The position numbers and the translations under genes are program-made. This document shows, in pieces, positions 34,286 to 42,812 of a stretch of DNA of 64,000 bases (the stretch's first letter is position 1; each line of letters opens with the position of its first letter). The DNA is from DSSM01 sp964484125 (lineage in GTDB: Bacteria > Bacteroidota > Ignavibacteria > Tepidaquicellales > Tepidaquicellaceae), in assembly GCA_964484125.1 (NCBI GenBank), contig CAZAEK010000005.1, positions 1 through 64,000 on the forward strand, written 5' to 3'. Under the pieces are notes generated by a model. It searched no databases. It was not told the DNA's origin and saw nothing but the letters and a program-made list of their open reading frames with translations.

Positions 34286-34345
34286 CACGGGTTTTTCTTC
34301 AGGCGGAGTGATACTGATAAATCGGGATAAGCTTTGCAAACTTAG
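34279..34345. repeat. Degenerate downstream cassette boundary
   Basis: GCCGCTAACACGGGTTTTTC (34279-34298) resembles the boundary CTATAACAGCGGTTTGG after the first module, but no matching GTT-side end is found nearby. The rest of the gap to holA (to 34551) is A/T-rich with no recognised gene. Confidence 0.45.
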
Positions 34346-34551
34346 ATTGTTGTACCTATATAACTTTTATCTTGATTTATTGTTTTGAATACCTGAATTT
34401 GACTTCAGTTAAATTATTTTAACTCTTTCTTAAATCTACATAACAATTACTCTTTATAAAAATTATATAATACAATTTTTGTAGCTTTATTACATTCTAA
34501 ATGAATTGATTAATTTACTAATGTTAATAATATTGTGTTAATTATTAATAT

Positions 34552-35601
34552 ATGGCAAAATTAACTCCCGGAAAATTTAATGTTGACCTGGTTACTCTTA
34601 TAAAGCGGATAAGAAAAGAACCGCTATCTTCAAACTACTTCATATTTTCGCAGGAGAAATCAGTTTTCGATAATATTATAAAAGAAATCGGGGAAAAATT
34701 TACTGAAGGTAATTTTGATATTAAAAATAATTTTTCGAAATATTACTCAGAAGAAACTGACATGGAAATGCTGATTAATGAGTGCAGTAATGAGAGTTTC
34801 TTCTCTGAAAAAAAAATTATATATTATAAGCTGTCTAAAAAATCAGGAACTAAAGGTGGACTGAAAGCAGATGATAAAAAGGCATTGATTTCATATCTTA
34901 ATAATCCAAATCCCGAAACAATACTTGTAATAGCAGTCAGAGATAAGGAATTTTCAATAGATACTTATGCAGAATACTTTGTGAAAAATACAGGTGTTTT
35001 TATTCTTGAATCTCCCGGAGAAGATGAACTGATTAACTGGTTAAATGAAAACAGAGGTGAATTTAATTTAGAGAAAGATGCTATAAAAGTTTTGCTTCAA
35101 CATATTAACCCTTCCTATGATGAATCAATTCAGGAACTGGAAAAGCTTAAATCTTTTTGTTATGATACTAAAACTATAGATCTGAATGCAGTTAATTTAT
35201 GTATAGGAATGAGCAGGGAATATAATGAGAGTGATTTCATCAATGCTATATTGGACAGGAGACCCGATATTGCAATGTTAATATATGATAATCTTGCACT
35301 TAGAGATGACTATGATATATTACTAATTTATATGATAAGTTCTTTATTTCAGGGAATTTATAAACTTGGTGACCCTGAACTGAACAGAATGAATGAATTT
35401 GAATTGAAAAGGGAATTAAAGATATTTTACGATAAAAACAATACTATACTGAATAAATATAAAAAATTCCGCAGTCAGACAAATGAACTTAAAATTAAAA
35501 ATGCTTTTGATTATATTTACAGGACTGATAAAGCTCTGAAGACATCGAATGCAGATAAAAGGACTCTTTTCACAACATTAATAGCTGAAATTTTAAGGTA
35601 A
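34552..35601 (+). CDS. holA: DNA polymerase III subunit delta
   Basis: The 349-residue protein follows the delta-subunit layout: N-terminal AAA-like domain (about 20-150, SSNYFIFSQEKSVFDNII and NPNPETILVIAV), lid domain (about 150-220) and collar (about 230-345). Delta opens the sliding clamp during clamp loading. As usual for this subunit the Walker A motif is absent. It is chromosomal housekeeping DNA directly after the cassette island. Confidence 0.9.
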   Translation: MAKLTPGKFNVDLVTLIKRIRKEPLSSNYFIFSQEKSVFDNIIKEIGEKFTEGNFDIKNNFSKYYSEETDMEMLINECSNESFFSEKKIIYYKLSKKSGTKGGLKADDKKALISYLNNPNPETILVIAVRDKEFSIDTYAEYFVKNTGVFILESPGEDELINWLNENRGEFNLEKDAIKVLLQHINPSYDESIQELEKLKSFCYDTKTIDLNAVNLCIGMSREYNESDFINAILDRRPDIAMLIYDNLALRDDYDILLIYMISSLFQGIYKLGDPELNRMNEFELKRELKIFYDKNNTILNKYKKFRSQTNELKIKNAFDYIYRTDKALKTSNADKRTLFTTLIAEILR

Positions 35602-35681
35602 AAAAGTAAATAAATTTATTTTTCAGGCATTCAGATTTTAAGGAACTAAATAAATTAACCAAAGTTTAAAAGATAGCTAAA

Positions 35682-36266
35682 TTGCATAAAGTCGAATATA
35701 AAAAACTGACTGATGAAGAGTTGATATTCAGATTTCAGGAAGAAGATTATGACGCTTTTAACGAAATTGTATTCAGATACAAAGATAAACTTGTAAACTT
35801 TATATTCAGATATACAGGCAACAGAGACGATGCAGAGGACTTTGCACAGGATACTTTTCTAAAGCTTTACCGTTCCAAGCATTTATACAGAGAAATAGCA
35901 AAATTTTCGACATGGTTTTATACGATAGCACTAAACACAGTTAAGACAAGTTTAAAAAAACAAAACAGATACAATTCAATATCAATAAGTGATTTTGACC
36001 CTGAAGGAGATAAAGATTTTGACCTCCCGTCAGAAGATAAAACGCCGGATGAACTGACAGACACAGAAATCGAAAGGGAAGAAGTCCAGAAGGCAATTGA
36101 ATCTTTGGACGAAACATTCAGGGAAGTGATAATATTAAGAGATATAGAAGACCTTGAATATGAAGAGATAGCTAAAATAACAGGACTTCCTCTTGGTACC
36201 GTGAAATCACGGATAAACAGGGGAAGAGAAAAATTAAAAAACATCCTTATAAAAATTTTAAAATAG
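35682..36266 (+). CDS. ECF RNA polymerase sigma factor (TTG start)
   Basis: The 194-residue sigma factor has region 2 (about 22-92, DDAEDFAQDTFLKLYRSKHL) and region 4 (about 130-190, ETFREVIILRDIEDLEYEEI, with the helix-turn-helix GTVKSRINRGREKLK). The start TTG at 35682 gives the normal N-terminus. The next gene, nine bases later, has one membrane helix and is probably the cognate anti-sigma factor. Confidence 0.92.
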   Translation: MHKVEYKKLTDEELIFRFQEEDYDAFNEIVFRYKDKLVNFIFRYTGNRDDAEDFAQDTFLKLYRSKHLYREIAKFSTWFYTIALNTVKTSLKKQNRYNSISISDFDPEGDKDFDLPSEDKTPDELTDTEIEREEVQKAIESLDETFREVIILRDIEDLEYEEIAKITGLPLGTVKSRINRGREKLKNILIKILK

Positions 36267-36275
36267 TTCTTCGCT

Positions 36276-37352
36276 TTGCATCAGGAAGAAGAAAAATATC
36301 CGGAAATTCGCAACAAATTGCTCTCGCTGCCGAGAATTAAGGCAAGTGAAGATTTTATGACGAAACTTCAGCATAAAATCAATCTTGCAGAAGCTGAGGA
36401 GAGAAATGCGAAATTAAATACACGTCCTGCAGAAGAGAAGAAGAAATTCTTTGGATTCTCCGGCTGGTTAGTTCCGTCTTTGAGTTTCGGAGCTGTTGCA
36501 GTTATAGCTTTTTTAGTAATCTATACAGGAGTTTTCAGGACTTCTAAAGATGATATTAGTAACAATAATAACGTTGCCTCATCGCAAGAGAAAATGAATT
36601 CCGATATAACAGGGAACGAGGATAAACTCCCCGGTACAAGGGTACCTGACCAGATTATAGCAGGAGATTTAAAGCAGGATAAATCAGATTTATCAGCACC
36701 GCCGGTTTCTCCCGAAACGAAATTTTCAACAGACAGAATGACAGCTGAACCGCCTAAAGTAATGAAAATGCTTACTCCAAATCCATCAACTTCTGAGCCG
36801 GTTAATGAAAAAGAAAAAATTATAGAGACACAGAAAAGAACAGATGATGTAATTGAAAAAGAGGAAAAGACAGGGCAACCAAAAGACGTTATGAAAAAAA
36901 GCGACGAGTCAATCAAAGATGAAAAGAAAGTATCTCCAATTCCCGGATTTCCCAAAGGTGAAGATAAAAAATCCGAAAAAGAAGGTGGTAAAATTGACAA
37001 TTTAATTTCACCATTTGTAAATCCTTCTGATAAGCCAGCTAAAATTATTGAAGATGAAAAAAAAGGTCAGGAAAAAAATAAAGACAATAAAGAAAACAAA
37101 CAGGAAAATAACATAAAACAGCAAAAAGATACTACAACCAATAAGAAAAAAGAAAAACAGAAGGAGATAATTAAGGAAACACCAAAACAGGATATTCCCA
37201 GGACGGAGACTCCGAAAATAATTATCCCTAAAGAGGAAAACAAAAATCAAAACAGAAACAAACAGGAAACTCCCAAAAAAGAAACTCCAAAGCAGGAAGT
37301 CCCAAAGCAGGAAACAAAGAACAAACAGGAACAAAATAAAAATAACGATTAA
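36276..37352 (+). CDS. Putative anti-sigma factor with long charged periplasmic tail (TTG start)
   Basis: Residues 1-62 form a cytoplasmic domain (PEIRNKLLSLPRIKASEDFM), one transmembrane helix spans about 65-86 (LVPSLSFGAVAVIAFLVIYT), and residues 90-358 form a very low-complexity tail rich in Lys, Glu, Pro, Gln and Asn, with near-repeats of K-x-E-T-P-K. Topology and position behind the ECF sigma gene suggest an anti-sigma factor. The tail is probably disordered and could span the periplasm or bind peptidoglycan; no zinc-binding motif is present. Confidence 0.7.
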   Translation: MHQEEEKYPEIRNKLLSLPRIKASEDFMTKLQHKINLAEAEERNAKLNTRPAEEKKKFFGFSGWLVPSLSFGAVAVIAFLVIYTGVFRTSKDDISNNNNVASSQEKMNSDITGNEDKLPGTRVPDQIIAGDLKQDKSDLSAPPVSPETKFSTDRMTAEPPKVMKMLTPNPSTSEPVNEKEKIIETQKRTDDVIEKEEKTGQPKDVMKKSDESIKDEKKVSPIPGFPKGEDKKSEKEGGKIDNLISPFVNPSDKPAKIIEDEKKGQEKNKDNKENKQENNIKQQKDTTTNKKKEKQKEIIKETPKQDIPRTETPKIIIPKEENKNQNRNKQETPKKETPKQEVPKQETKNKQEQNKNND

Positions 37353-37364
37353 ATTTATATAGCT

Positions 37365-37613
37365 TTGTACAAAGTAAAAGTAACTGTAACCTTAAGAAAA
37401 ACGATACTTGACCCGCAGGGCAAGACGGTAGAGCATTCCCTTCATTCGCTCGGCTACACCGGAATTTCAGGCACGAGAATAGGGAAATATATTGAGTTTT
37501 TTATAGATGCAGAATCGGAAGAAAAAGCAAAAGCTATAGCTGATGAAGCGTGTAAAAAACTTTTATCAAACCCCGTAATGGAAGATTACACATTTATAAT
37601 CGAAAAAGTATAA
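37365..37613 (+). CDS. purS: Phosphoribosylformylglycinamidine synthase subunit PurS
   Basis: The 82-residue protein has the PurS fold: KVTVTLRKTILDPQGKTVEH, then LGYTGISGTRIGKYIEF and the C-terminal KKLLSNPVMEDYTFII. PurS bridges PurQ and PurL in the fourth step of purine synthesis. The start is TTG, the only start that keeps the first beta strand intact. purQ follows seven bases later. PurL is not in the window. Confidence 0.95.
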   Translation: MYKVKVTVTLRKTILDPQGKTVEHSLHSLGYTGISGTRIGKYIEFFIDAESEEKAKAIADEACKKLLSNPVMEDYTFIIEKV

Positions 37614-37620
37614 ACATTAT

Positions 37621-38292
37621 ATGTCAGAAGCAAAAGTTGGAATAGTAGTTTTTCCGGGTTCGAATTGCGACCACGATGCATATTTTGTATTCAAAGATAT
37701 TTTAAAAGTTGATACGAAATTTTTATGGCATAAAGAAGGAAATATTGAAGACCGGAATATTATAATACTGCCCGGTGGATTTTCATACGGTGATTATTTA
37801 AGATGCGGAGCGATAGCGAGTTTTTCAAATATAATGAAAGATATTATCGCCTTTGCTAAAAAGGGCGGAATAGTAATCGGTATCTGCAACGGTTTTCAGG
37901 TTCTCTGCGAGACCGGATTACTTCCCGGTGTATTACTGAGAAATGATAATCTTAAATTTGTATGCAAAACAGTTTCTCTGAAAGTTGAAAACAACAAGAG
38001 CATTTTTACATATAAATACGGTGTAAAAGAAGATATAAATATACCGGTTGCTCACGGCGAAGGAAATTATTACTGCGAAGAAAATGTGCTTCAGGAACTC
38101 ATTGCAAAAAATCAGATTTTGTTCAGTTACAATGATAATCCGAACGGCTCCATACATAATATTGCAGGTATTCAAAACGAAGCAAGAAATGTACTTGGAA
38201 TGATGCCTCACCCTGAAAGAGCATCCGATATTAAATTAGGAAATACTGACGGCTTAAGACTTCTTCAGGGAGTTGTTGAAAGCATAATATAA
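37621..38292 (+). CDS. purQ: Phosphoribosylformylglycinamidine synthase subunit PurQ
   Basis: A class I glutamine amidotransferase of 223 residues: VVFPGSNCDHDA near the N-terminus, GGFSYGDYLRCGAIA, the nucleophile C89 in GICNGFQVL and the catalytic H-x-E in MMPHPERA. It supplies ammonia to PurL. The small, separate PurQ with PurS is the three-subunit arrangement of the synthase. The gene is followed by tatA after 12 bases. Confidence 0.97.
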   Translation: MSEAKVGIVVFPGSNCDHDAYFVFKDILKVDTKFLWHKEGNIEDRNIIILPGGFSYGDYLRCGAIASFSNIMKDIIAFAKKGGIVIGICNGFQVLCETGLLPGVLLRNDNLKFVCKTVSLKVENNKSIFTYKYGVKEDINIPVAHGEGNYYCEENVLQELIAKNQILFSYNDNPNGSIHNIAGIQNEARNVLGMMPHPERASDIKLGNTDGLRLLQGVVESII

Positions 38293-38304
38293 TAAACCGG
38301 AAAA

Positions 38305-38460
38305 ATGAGTTTTGGTGTAACCGAAATAATATTAATTCTTCTTATAATCATAGTTCTTTTTGGCGCTAAGAAAATTCCTGATTTGATGTCAGGTATTGGC
38401 AAAGGAATCAAAGCGTTTAAAAAAGAAACCAAAGATGAAGATAAAGAAGAAAAAAGTTAA
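38305..38460 (+). CDS. tatA: Sec-independent translocase protein TatA/TatE
   Basis: A 51-residue protein, begun at the ATG at 38305: an N-terminal hydrophobic helix (TEIILILLIIIVLF) followed by the FGAKKIPDL hinge, the amphipathic helix (SGIGKGIKAFKKE) and a short charged tail. This is the complete TatA plan. TatA pores move folded proteins with twin-arginine signals. TatC is not in the window. The final TTAA also provides the stop of the convergent histidine kinase gene. Confidence 0.93.
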   Translation: MSFGVTEIILILLIIIVLFGAKKIPDLMSGIGKGIKAFKKETKDEDKEEKS

Positions 38461-39527
38461 ACAGGCAAAGTAAAATAAAATCTTGTTCCTTCCCCGATTT
38501 TAGATTCTACTTTTATTTTTGTGTTATGAAGTTCCAGAATATGTTTAACAATTGATAACCCCAAACCGCTGCCGCCCATTTCCCTCGAACGATTTTTTTC
38601 AACTCTGTAAAATCTCTCAAAGATTCTTGGCAGGTCACTTTCCGGAATTCCCATGCCGGAATCCGATACTGAAATTTCCACAGCTTTATCTACAGGTCTC
38701 GTAGATACTGTAATCACGCCTCCGGAAGGAGTGTATTTAATTGAATTATCTATTAAGTTTGTCATTACCTGTTTCATCGTATCTGCATCACAGAAAACTC
38801 TTTCGGAATCTTTAACTTTTTCTGAGAAATCAACTTTAAGATTTTTGGATAAGGCAATATCTTTAAGAGAGTTTATTACCTCATTGATTAAACCGTTAAT
38901 TTCTATATAGCGTTTGCTGAGTTTAACTCCGGTTTCAAATCTTGATATGCTGATAAGATCAGAAGAAAGTTCGCTTAATCTATATGTGTGGGACAGAGCT
39001 TTTTTAAGAAAATCCATATTAACAGAATCATCTTTAATTGCACCGTCAATCAGGGTTTCAAGCGAAAGTTGAATGGCAAAGATTGGCGTTCTGAGTTCGT
39101 GAGAAACATTTCCGAGAAATTCATTCCTGTTAATCTTAAATGTTTTTGCAGTTGATAATTCTGTGATAAATTCCTTTACAACATTAATTAAAGCTCCTGT
39201 GAGTGAGTATAGATTTGGGTCACTGATATTTGGTTTCATATCAGTTAATTCTTTTAAAACTTTCTCAAGGTTTTGAATTTTTTCTTCGTAATTATTGAAT
39301 TTATCAGTGGTCTTTGCAAAAGAAATACTTTTAGTGATTACAGTTAGTTTGTTGAGAGGTTCTTCAATAGAATTTTTATAAAGTATATAAGTTAACCCAA
39401 TTACAGACAGCATTGAAATAGCAAAAATTAAAACAGAAAAGCCGGTTAAATCCATAAAGATAAACAAAGAAATTCCGGCAATTAAAAAGAAAAGAGAGAT
39501 AATCAGATATTTAACATAAAATGTCAT
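38457..39527 (-). CDS. Membrane sensor histidine kinase (PhoR-like)
   Basis: Two N-terminal membrane helices (about 6-25 and 31-49) are followed by a HAMP/linker region, the HisKA motif NVSHELRTPIFAIQ (H143) and an ATPase domain with TNLIDNSIKYTPSGG, DSGMGIPESDLPRIFERFYR and GSGLGLSIVKHILELH. All catalytic boxes are intact. It is encoded eight bases behind its response-regulator gene. The short loop between the helices gives no periplasmic sensor, as in PhoR-type kinases; phosphate sensing is inferred only from this resemblance. Confidence 0.9.
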   Translation of the reverse strand: MTFYVKYLIISLFFLIAGISLFIFMDLTGFSVLIFAISMLSVIGLTYILYKNSIEEPLNKLTVITKSISFAKTTDKFNNYEEKIQNLEKVLKELTDMKPNISDPNLYSLTGALINVVKEFITELSTAKTFKINRNEFLGNVSHELRTPIFAIQLSLETLIDGAIKDDSVNMDFLKKALSHTYRLSELSSDLISISRFETGVKLSKRYIEINGLINEVINSLKDIALSKNLKVDFSEKVKDSERVFCDADTMKQVMTNLIDNSIKYTPSGGVITVSTRPVDKAVEISVSDSGMGIPESDLPRIFERFYRVEKNRSREMGGSGLGLSIVKHILELHNTKIKVESKIGEGTRFYFTLPV

Positions 39528-39535
39528 CTAATATT

Positions 39536-40252
39536 TTAATCATTGTTGAATCTATAGCCAAGTCCTTTTATGGTTTCAATATAAGATGCATATTCGCCGA
39601 GTTTTTCCCTGACTTTGGCAATATGAACATCAATTGTTCTGTCAACAACGAAAATATTCTCGCCCCATATTTCGTTCAGAAGAATTTCACGCGAAAGAAC
39701 CTTGCCTCTGTTAGCAAGGAGGAAATGTAAAAGTCTGAATTCTTTTTTAGGAAAGAAAACTTCTTCATTATTTATTTTAACGATGTGAGCTGAAGAATCA
39801 AGCTCAAGATTTTTAAACTTTATATATTCTTCACGTTCAATAATTTTTTCTGCTTCTGCGTATGTTCTCCTTATTACAGATTTAATCCTTGCTATAACTT
39901 TCCTCGGAGAAATAGGTTTCTGAATGTAATCATCGGCTCCAAGTTCAAGTCCGATAATTTCGTCAATTTCATTTTCTTTGGCAGTAAGGAAAATTACAGG
40001 GATTTTTGATGTTGTGTTATTATGTTTAAGTTCCCTGCAAACATCAAAACCATTTAATTCAGGCATCATAATATCGAGAAGAATTAAATGAGGTTTTATT
40101 TTATCAGCCATTTCAATCGCTTCTTTCCCCTCAAAAGCGCAGAAAACCTCGAACTCCCCTTCCTGATTCAGATTGTACTTAATCAGGTCAACAATATCCT
40201 TCTCGTCATCTACTATTAAGATTTTGTATTTCACTTTATTTTGTTTTATCAT
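39536..40252 (-). CDS. OmpR/PhoB-family response regulator
   Basis: The receiver domain (about 8-125) has D15-D16, the phosphoacceptor D60 in LILLDIMMPELNG and K112 in YIQKPIS; the C-terminal winged helix (about 140-235) includes EFRLLHFLLANRGKVLSREI and TIDVHIAKVREKLG. It is transcribed before, and presumably phosphorylated by, the kinase behind it. PhoB is the closest family by its length and the KPISPRKV linker, but no Pho box or phosphate genes are adjacent. Confidence 0.92.
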   Translation of the reverse strand: MIKQNKVKYKILIVDDEKDIVDLIKYNLNQEGEFEVFCAFEGKEAIEMADKIKPHLILLDIMMPELNGFDVCRELKHNNTTSKIPVIFLTAKENEIDEIIGLELGADDYIQKPISPRKVIARIKSVIRRTYAEAEKIIEREEYIKFKNLELDSSAHIVKINNEEVFFPKKEFRLLHFLLANRGKVLSREILLNEIWGENIFVVDRTIDVHIAKVREKLGEYASYIETIKGLGYRFNND

Positions 40253-40318
40253 AAAAATAAAGTCTTTTAATTAAGGAAGTAATAAGAGAATATTAATAAA
40301 TTGTAAAGCGTAAAGATA

Positions 40319-41326
40319 TTATTCTAAAATAACTTCTTTGTTGGATTTTGCTGATTCGTAAACAGCTTCAACAACCTGCATAACTTTCATTGCTTCATTT
40401 CCGGGTGAAAAAATTTTATATAACCCTTTTACAGCTCCTATAAAATGTTTCATCTGATATTCGTAACTTTTCTTAAAAAATCCCTGCTCGGATTTTGATG
40501 TTTTTGGAGTAACTTCTATTAATTCATTGTTTATCTTCTTATGTATCCGCAAAGGATTAATTGAAGAACTTCCTTCAACACCAAAAGCGTTACAGTAATA
40601 AAATTCTCCGCCTCTTAAAAGACTCCAGCTCACTTCAATTGTCAGCGTAGATCCGTTTTTGAATTTAACAAGTGTGAAATTGGAATCTTCAACAGTTTTT
40701 GTATTATGGTAGTAATTTACTGAAGTTACACTGTAAACATCAGGAAAATTTAACATCCACATTCCAAGGTCAAGCATAACAATACCATTATCCATAAATA
40801 CACCACCGCCCGATTTATCCATCTGCATAAACCATTTTGTAGTTGAGCTTTGTGTTTTGAGCCAGCCCGTTTTAATATAAAAAAGTTCTCCTATATCACC
40901 GCTTCTGATAAAACTTCTTTGAAGCATTGCATCACCTCTGAATCTGTTGTTCATAGCTACCATAAGGTTTTTCTTATATTCAGCCGCAGTATCAACAATA
41001 AGTTTTGTTTCTGTGTAGTTTCTTGCAATTGGTTTTTCTATTAATACATCTTTTCCCGCCTCAAGAGATTTTACTGCAAGTTCAGTATGTGAATCTGTTG
41101 AGGTTGCAATAATTACGGCATTAATTTCGGGATTTTCAGAAATCATCAAATCAAAGTTTCTGTACGATTTCTTAATTCCGAATTTTGATGCAACGAATTT
41201 AGATTTATTCGTATCTATATCGCAAACTGCAGAAATTTCTACATCGTTTAATTTTTTCAGGATTGGAAGATGAACTACCTGGGCTATTCCTCCAAGACCG
41301 ACAACTGCTACTTTGACTTTTTCCAT
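40319..41326 (-). CDS. Gfo/Idh/MocA-family oxidoreductase
   Basis: The 335-residue protein has the N-terminal nucleotide-binding fold (VAVVGLGGIAQVVHLPIL) and the EKPIARN motif of the family at about residues 96-102, then a C-terminal substrate domain with a Gly-rich VFMDNGIVMLDL segment (H is replaced by N or D in the usual DxGxHxxD motif). These enzymes oxidise or reduce sugars and related compounds with NAD(P). The substrate is unknown. It follows the SRP RNA gene on the minus strand by 25 bases. Confidence 0.85.
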   Translation of the reverse strand: MEKVKVAVVGLGGIAQVVHLPILKKLNDVEISAVCDIDTNKSKFVASKFGIKKSYRNFDLMISENPEINAVIIATSTDSHTELAVKSLEAGKDVLIEKPIARNYTETKLIVDTAAEYKKNLMVAMNNRFRGDAMLQRSFIRSGDIGELFYIKTGWLKTQSSTTKWFMQMDKSGGGVFMDNGIVMLDLGMWMLNFPDVYSVTSVNYYHNTKTVEDSNFTLVKFKNGSTLTIEVSWSLLRGGEFYYCNAFGVEGSSSINPLRIHKKINNELIEVTPKTSKSEQGFFKKSYEYQMKHFIGAVKGLYKIFSPGNEAMKVMQVVEAVYESAKSNKEVILE

Positions 41327-41351
41327 CAGAAAATGTTTGTTTTTTTAAAAA

Positions 41352-41445
41352 GTCAAGACACCCGAATCACATACAGATATTACTGACCGTTGCTTTCTTC
41401 CGAACCTGGCGGGGTTGGGTAACTCCATATTGTCCGGGGCTTGAC
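41352..41445 (-). ncRNA. ffs: Small signal recognition particle RNA (4.5S type)
   Basis: On the minus strand this 94-base segment has the conserved SRP core: CCAGGTTCGGAAGAAAGCA, with the GGAA tetraloop and the asymmetric internal loop bound by Ffh. Its ends pair perfectly (GTCAAG at the 5' end, CTTGAC at the 3' end), followed by a CCCG/CGGG helix. A T run follows the 3' end, as for a terminator. The size matches the short bacterial form without the Alu domain. Confidence 0.9.
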
Positions 41446-41510
41446 TATACTTAATAATAAAAACTATTGCATTTCTTTAAAACAGAAATCAGTAATAATC
41501 AATAATATAG

Positions 41511-42812
41511 CTAAGAAGATTTAAACATTAAATACAAACCGAACAATCCGAGAAAAATATTTACAAGCCACATTCCAATAAACGGGCTTACTAGATTTCT
41601 GTCTGCAAGTTTTTCGCCCCCGATTAAAGCTGCCCAGTATATCAGAAAAAACAAAAGCGAAAGTCCTGCTGCAATACCAAAACCTCCTTTTTTTACACGA
41701 TATCCAAGCGGAGCACCTATCATTGCAAATATCAGGCAGGCAAATGGAATTGAATATTTCTTGTAAATTTCTACCTGATAAGCATCCATCTGTGCAATTA
41801 TTTGTTTGTTGTAAGTTAATTGCATTCTCAGCTGTTCTTTTATACGCAGAATATTTGCCACACTGTTGTACAATGTATCTACACTTTTTACTGATGTATC
41901 ACGTCTTATAATTGTATCCCTGTAATCAAGTGATGATAATTTTTTATTGTTAAGGAGAATATTCCTTGAGAAATTCTGATTACTTCTTTCCAGTTCAACC
42001 TTCATACTATCAATTATTTTTTTCATAGCTGAAGCCGATAGTTCACGGTCGCCCCTTATGAAAGTATTGTCTCCGGTTCTTTTGAATCCAAAACCCTCTG
42101 AATCAAAAATTAACCTGTGCTTTTCAAACTTTACTTTTCTGTATTTCTCTGAGAAATCAACATTATTAAGCTGGTGAATTTCTCCGTCTTCAAGATTCAT
42201 AATGATGCTTTTAAAATCCTCTGTAAATCCAATGTCACCTCTTTTTGCTGTAACGAGATTTCTGACCGCCGGGTTGGAATAATCATAAATAAAAACACCT
42301 TCGAGATTATTATTATTCTCAAAAGTTTTTTTTACAAGTATTTTAACGCCGCTGATATCTTCTGAAAATTTTCCTGATTCCAGTATAAATGTCGGCTTTG
42401 TTCTTGTAATATCTCCGAGTAATAACCTCGCCTGATGATTTGCTTCGGGCAGAACATCATTGTTGAAAAGCACCATAAGGTAGGTAAGTATTCCTGCTAT
42501 AATTAAAACAGGAATCATAAGCCGGTTAAGACTGACACCTGAAGCTTTCATTATTGTAATTTCATTACCTGAAGAAAGTGAACCAAAAGCCATAAGAGTA
42601 GATACAAGTACTGACATAGGCACAGCAAGTGTAAGCATCCATGCGAGATTTAATGTAATAAGCTGGGTAATAACCCAGAGCGAAAGTCCTTTCCCGACGA
42701 GCTGGTCAATAGTACGGATTATAAACTGAAACAGAAAAAGAAAAATCAGTGTCATTAAAGAAAAGACAAAAGGACCTACATGGGCTTTCAATATGTATTT
42801 ATAAAAAAGCAA
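41511..42812 (-). CDS. LptF/LptG-family permease
   Basis: A 433-residue protein with three N-terminal membrane helices (about 15-36, 45-75 and 95-115), a periplasmic beta-jellyroll-like domain (about 130-310) and three C-terminal helices (about 345-430). The first loop contains FGSLSSGNEITIMKASGVSL, the hallmark of YjgP/YjgQ. These proteins form the inner-membrane part of the lipopolysaccharide exporter with LptB. Which of the two paralogs it is cannot be told. It begins directly behind the kbl stop (no gap), so the two genes are probably cotranscribed. Confidence 0.9.
   Translation of the reverse strand: MLFYKYILKAHVGPFVFSLMTLIFLFLFQFIIRTIDQLVGKGLSLWVITQLITLNLAWMLTLAVPMSVLVSTLMAFGSLSSGNEITIMKASGVSLNRLMIPVLIIAGILTYLMVLFNNDVLPEANHQARLLLGDITRTKPTFILESGKFSEDISGVKILVKKTFENNNNLEGVFIYDYSNPAVRNLVTAKRGDIGFTEDFKSIIMNLEDGEIHQLNNVDFSEKYRKVKFEKHRLIFDSEGFGFKRTGDNTFIRGDRELSASAMKKIIDSMKVELERSNQNFSRNILLNNKKLSSLDYRDTIIRRDTSVKSVDTLYNSVANILRIKEQLRMQLTYNKQIIAQMDAYQVEIYKKYSIPFACLIFAMIGAPLGYRVKKGGFGIAAGLSLLFFLIYWAALIGGEKLADRNLVSPFIGMWLVNIFLGLFGLYLMFKSS

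Larger units (their letters stand above)
30396..34310 (+). mobile_element. Putative two-cassette genomic island
   Basis: Module 1 (methyltransferase, restriction enzyme) starts with GTTATAGTGC (30400-30409) and ends with its exact reverse complement GCACTATAAC (32011-32020). Module 2 (nitroreductase, membrane protein) starts with GTTAGC (32153-32158) and ends with GCTAAC (34281-34286). In integron cassettes each cassette's own ends are complementary in this way. The four genes are unrelated to their chromosomal neighbours, and all are on one strand. No integrase is in the window, and the sites do not fit the strict RYYYAAC/GTTRRRY consensus, so the integron link is inference. Confidence 0.5.

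Noticed and set aside
35602..35681. tRNA search in this and other short gaps
   Set aside because: No cloverleaf with the T-arm GTTCGAATC-type consensus was found in any intergenic region of the window.
36521..37334. Minus-strand open frames with hydrophobic translations opposite the anti-sigma factor
   Set aside because: They arise from the Lys/Glu-rich codons read in reverse; low-complexity artefact rather than membrane proteins.
36276..37352. Possible TonB-like periplasmic-spanning protein because of the Lys/Pro/Glu-rich tail
   Set aside because: No C-terminal TonB domain, and the location behind an ECF sigma gene fits an anti-sigma factor better.
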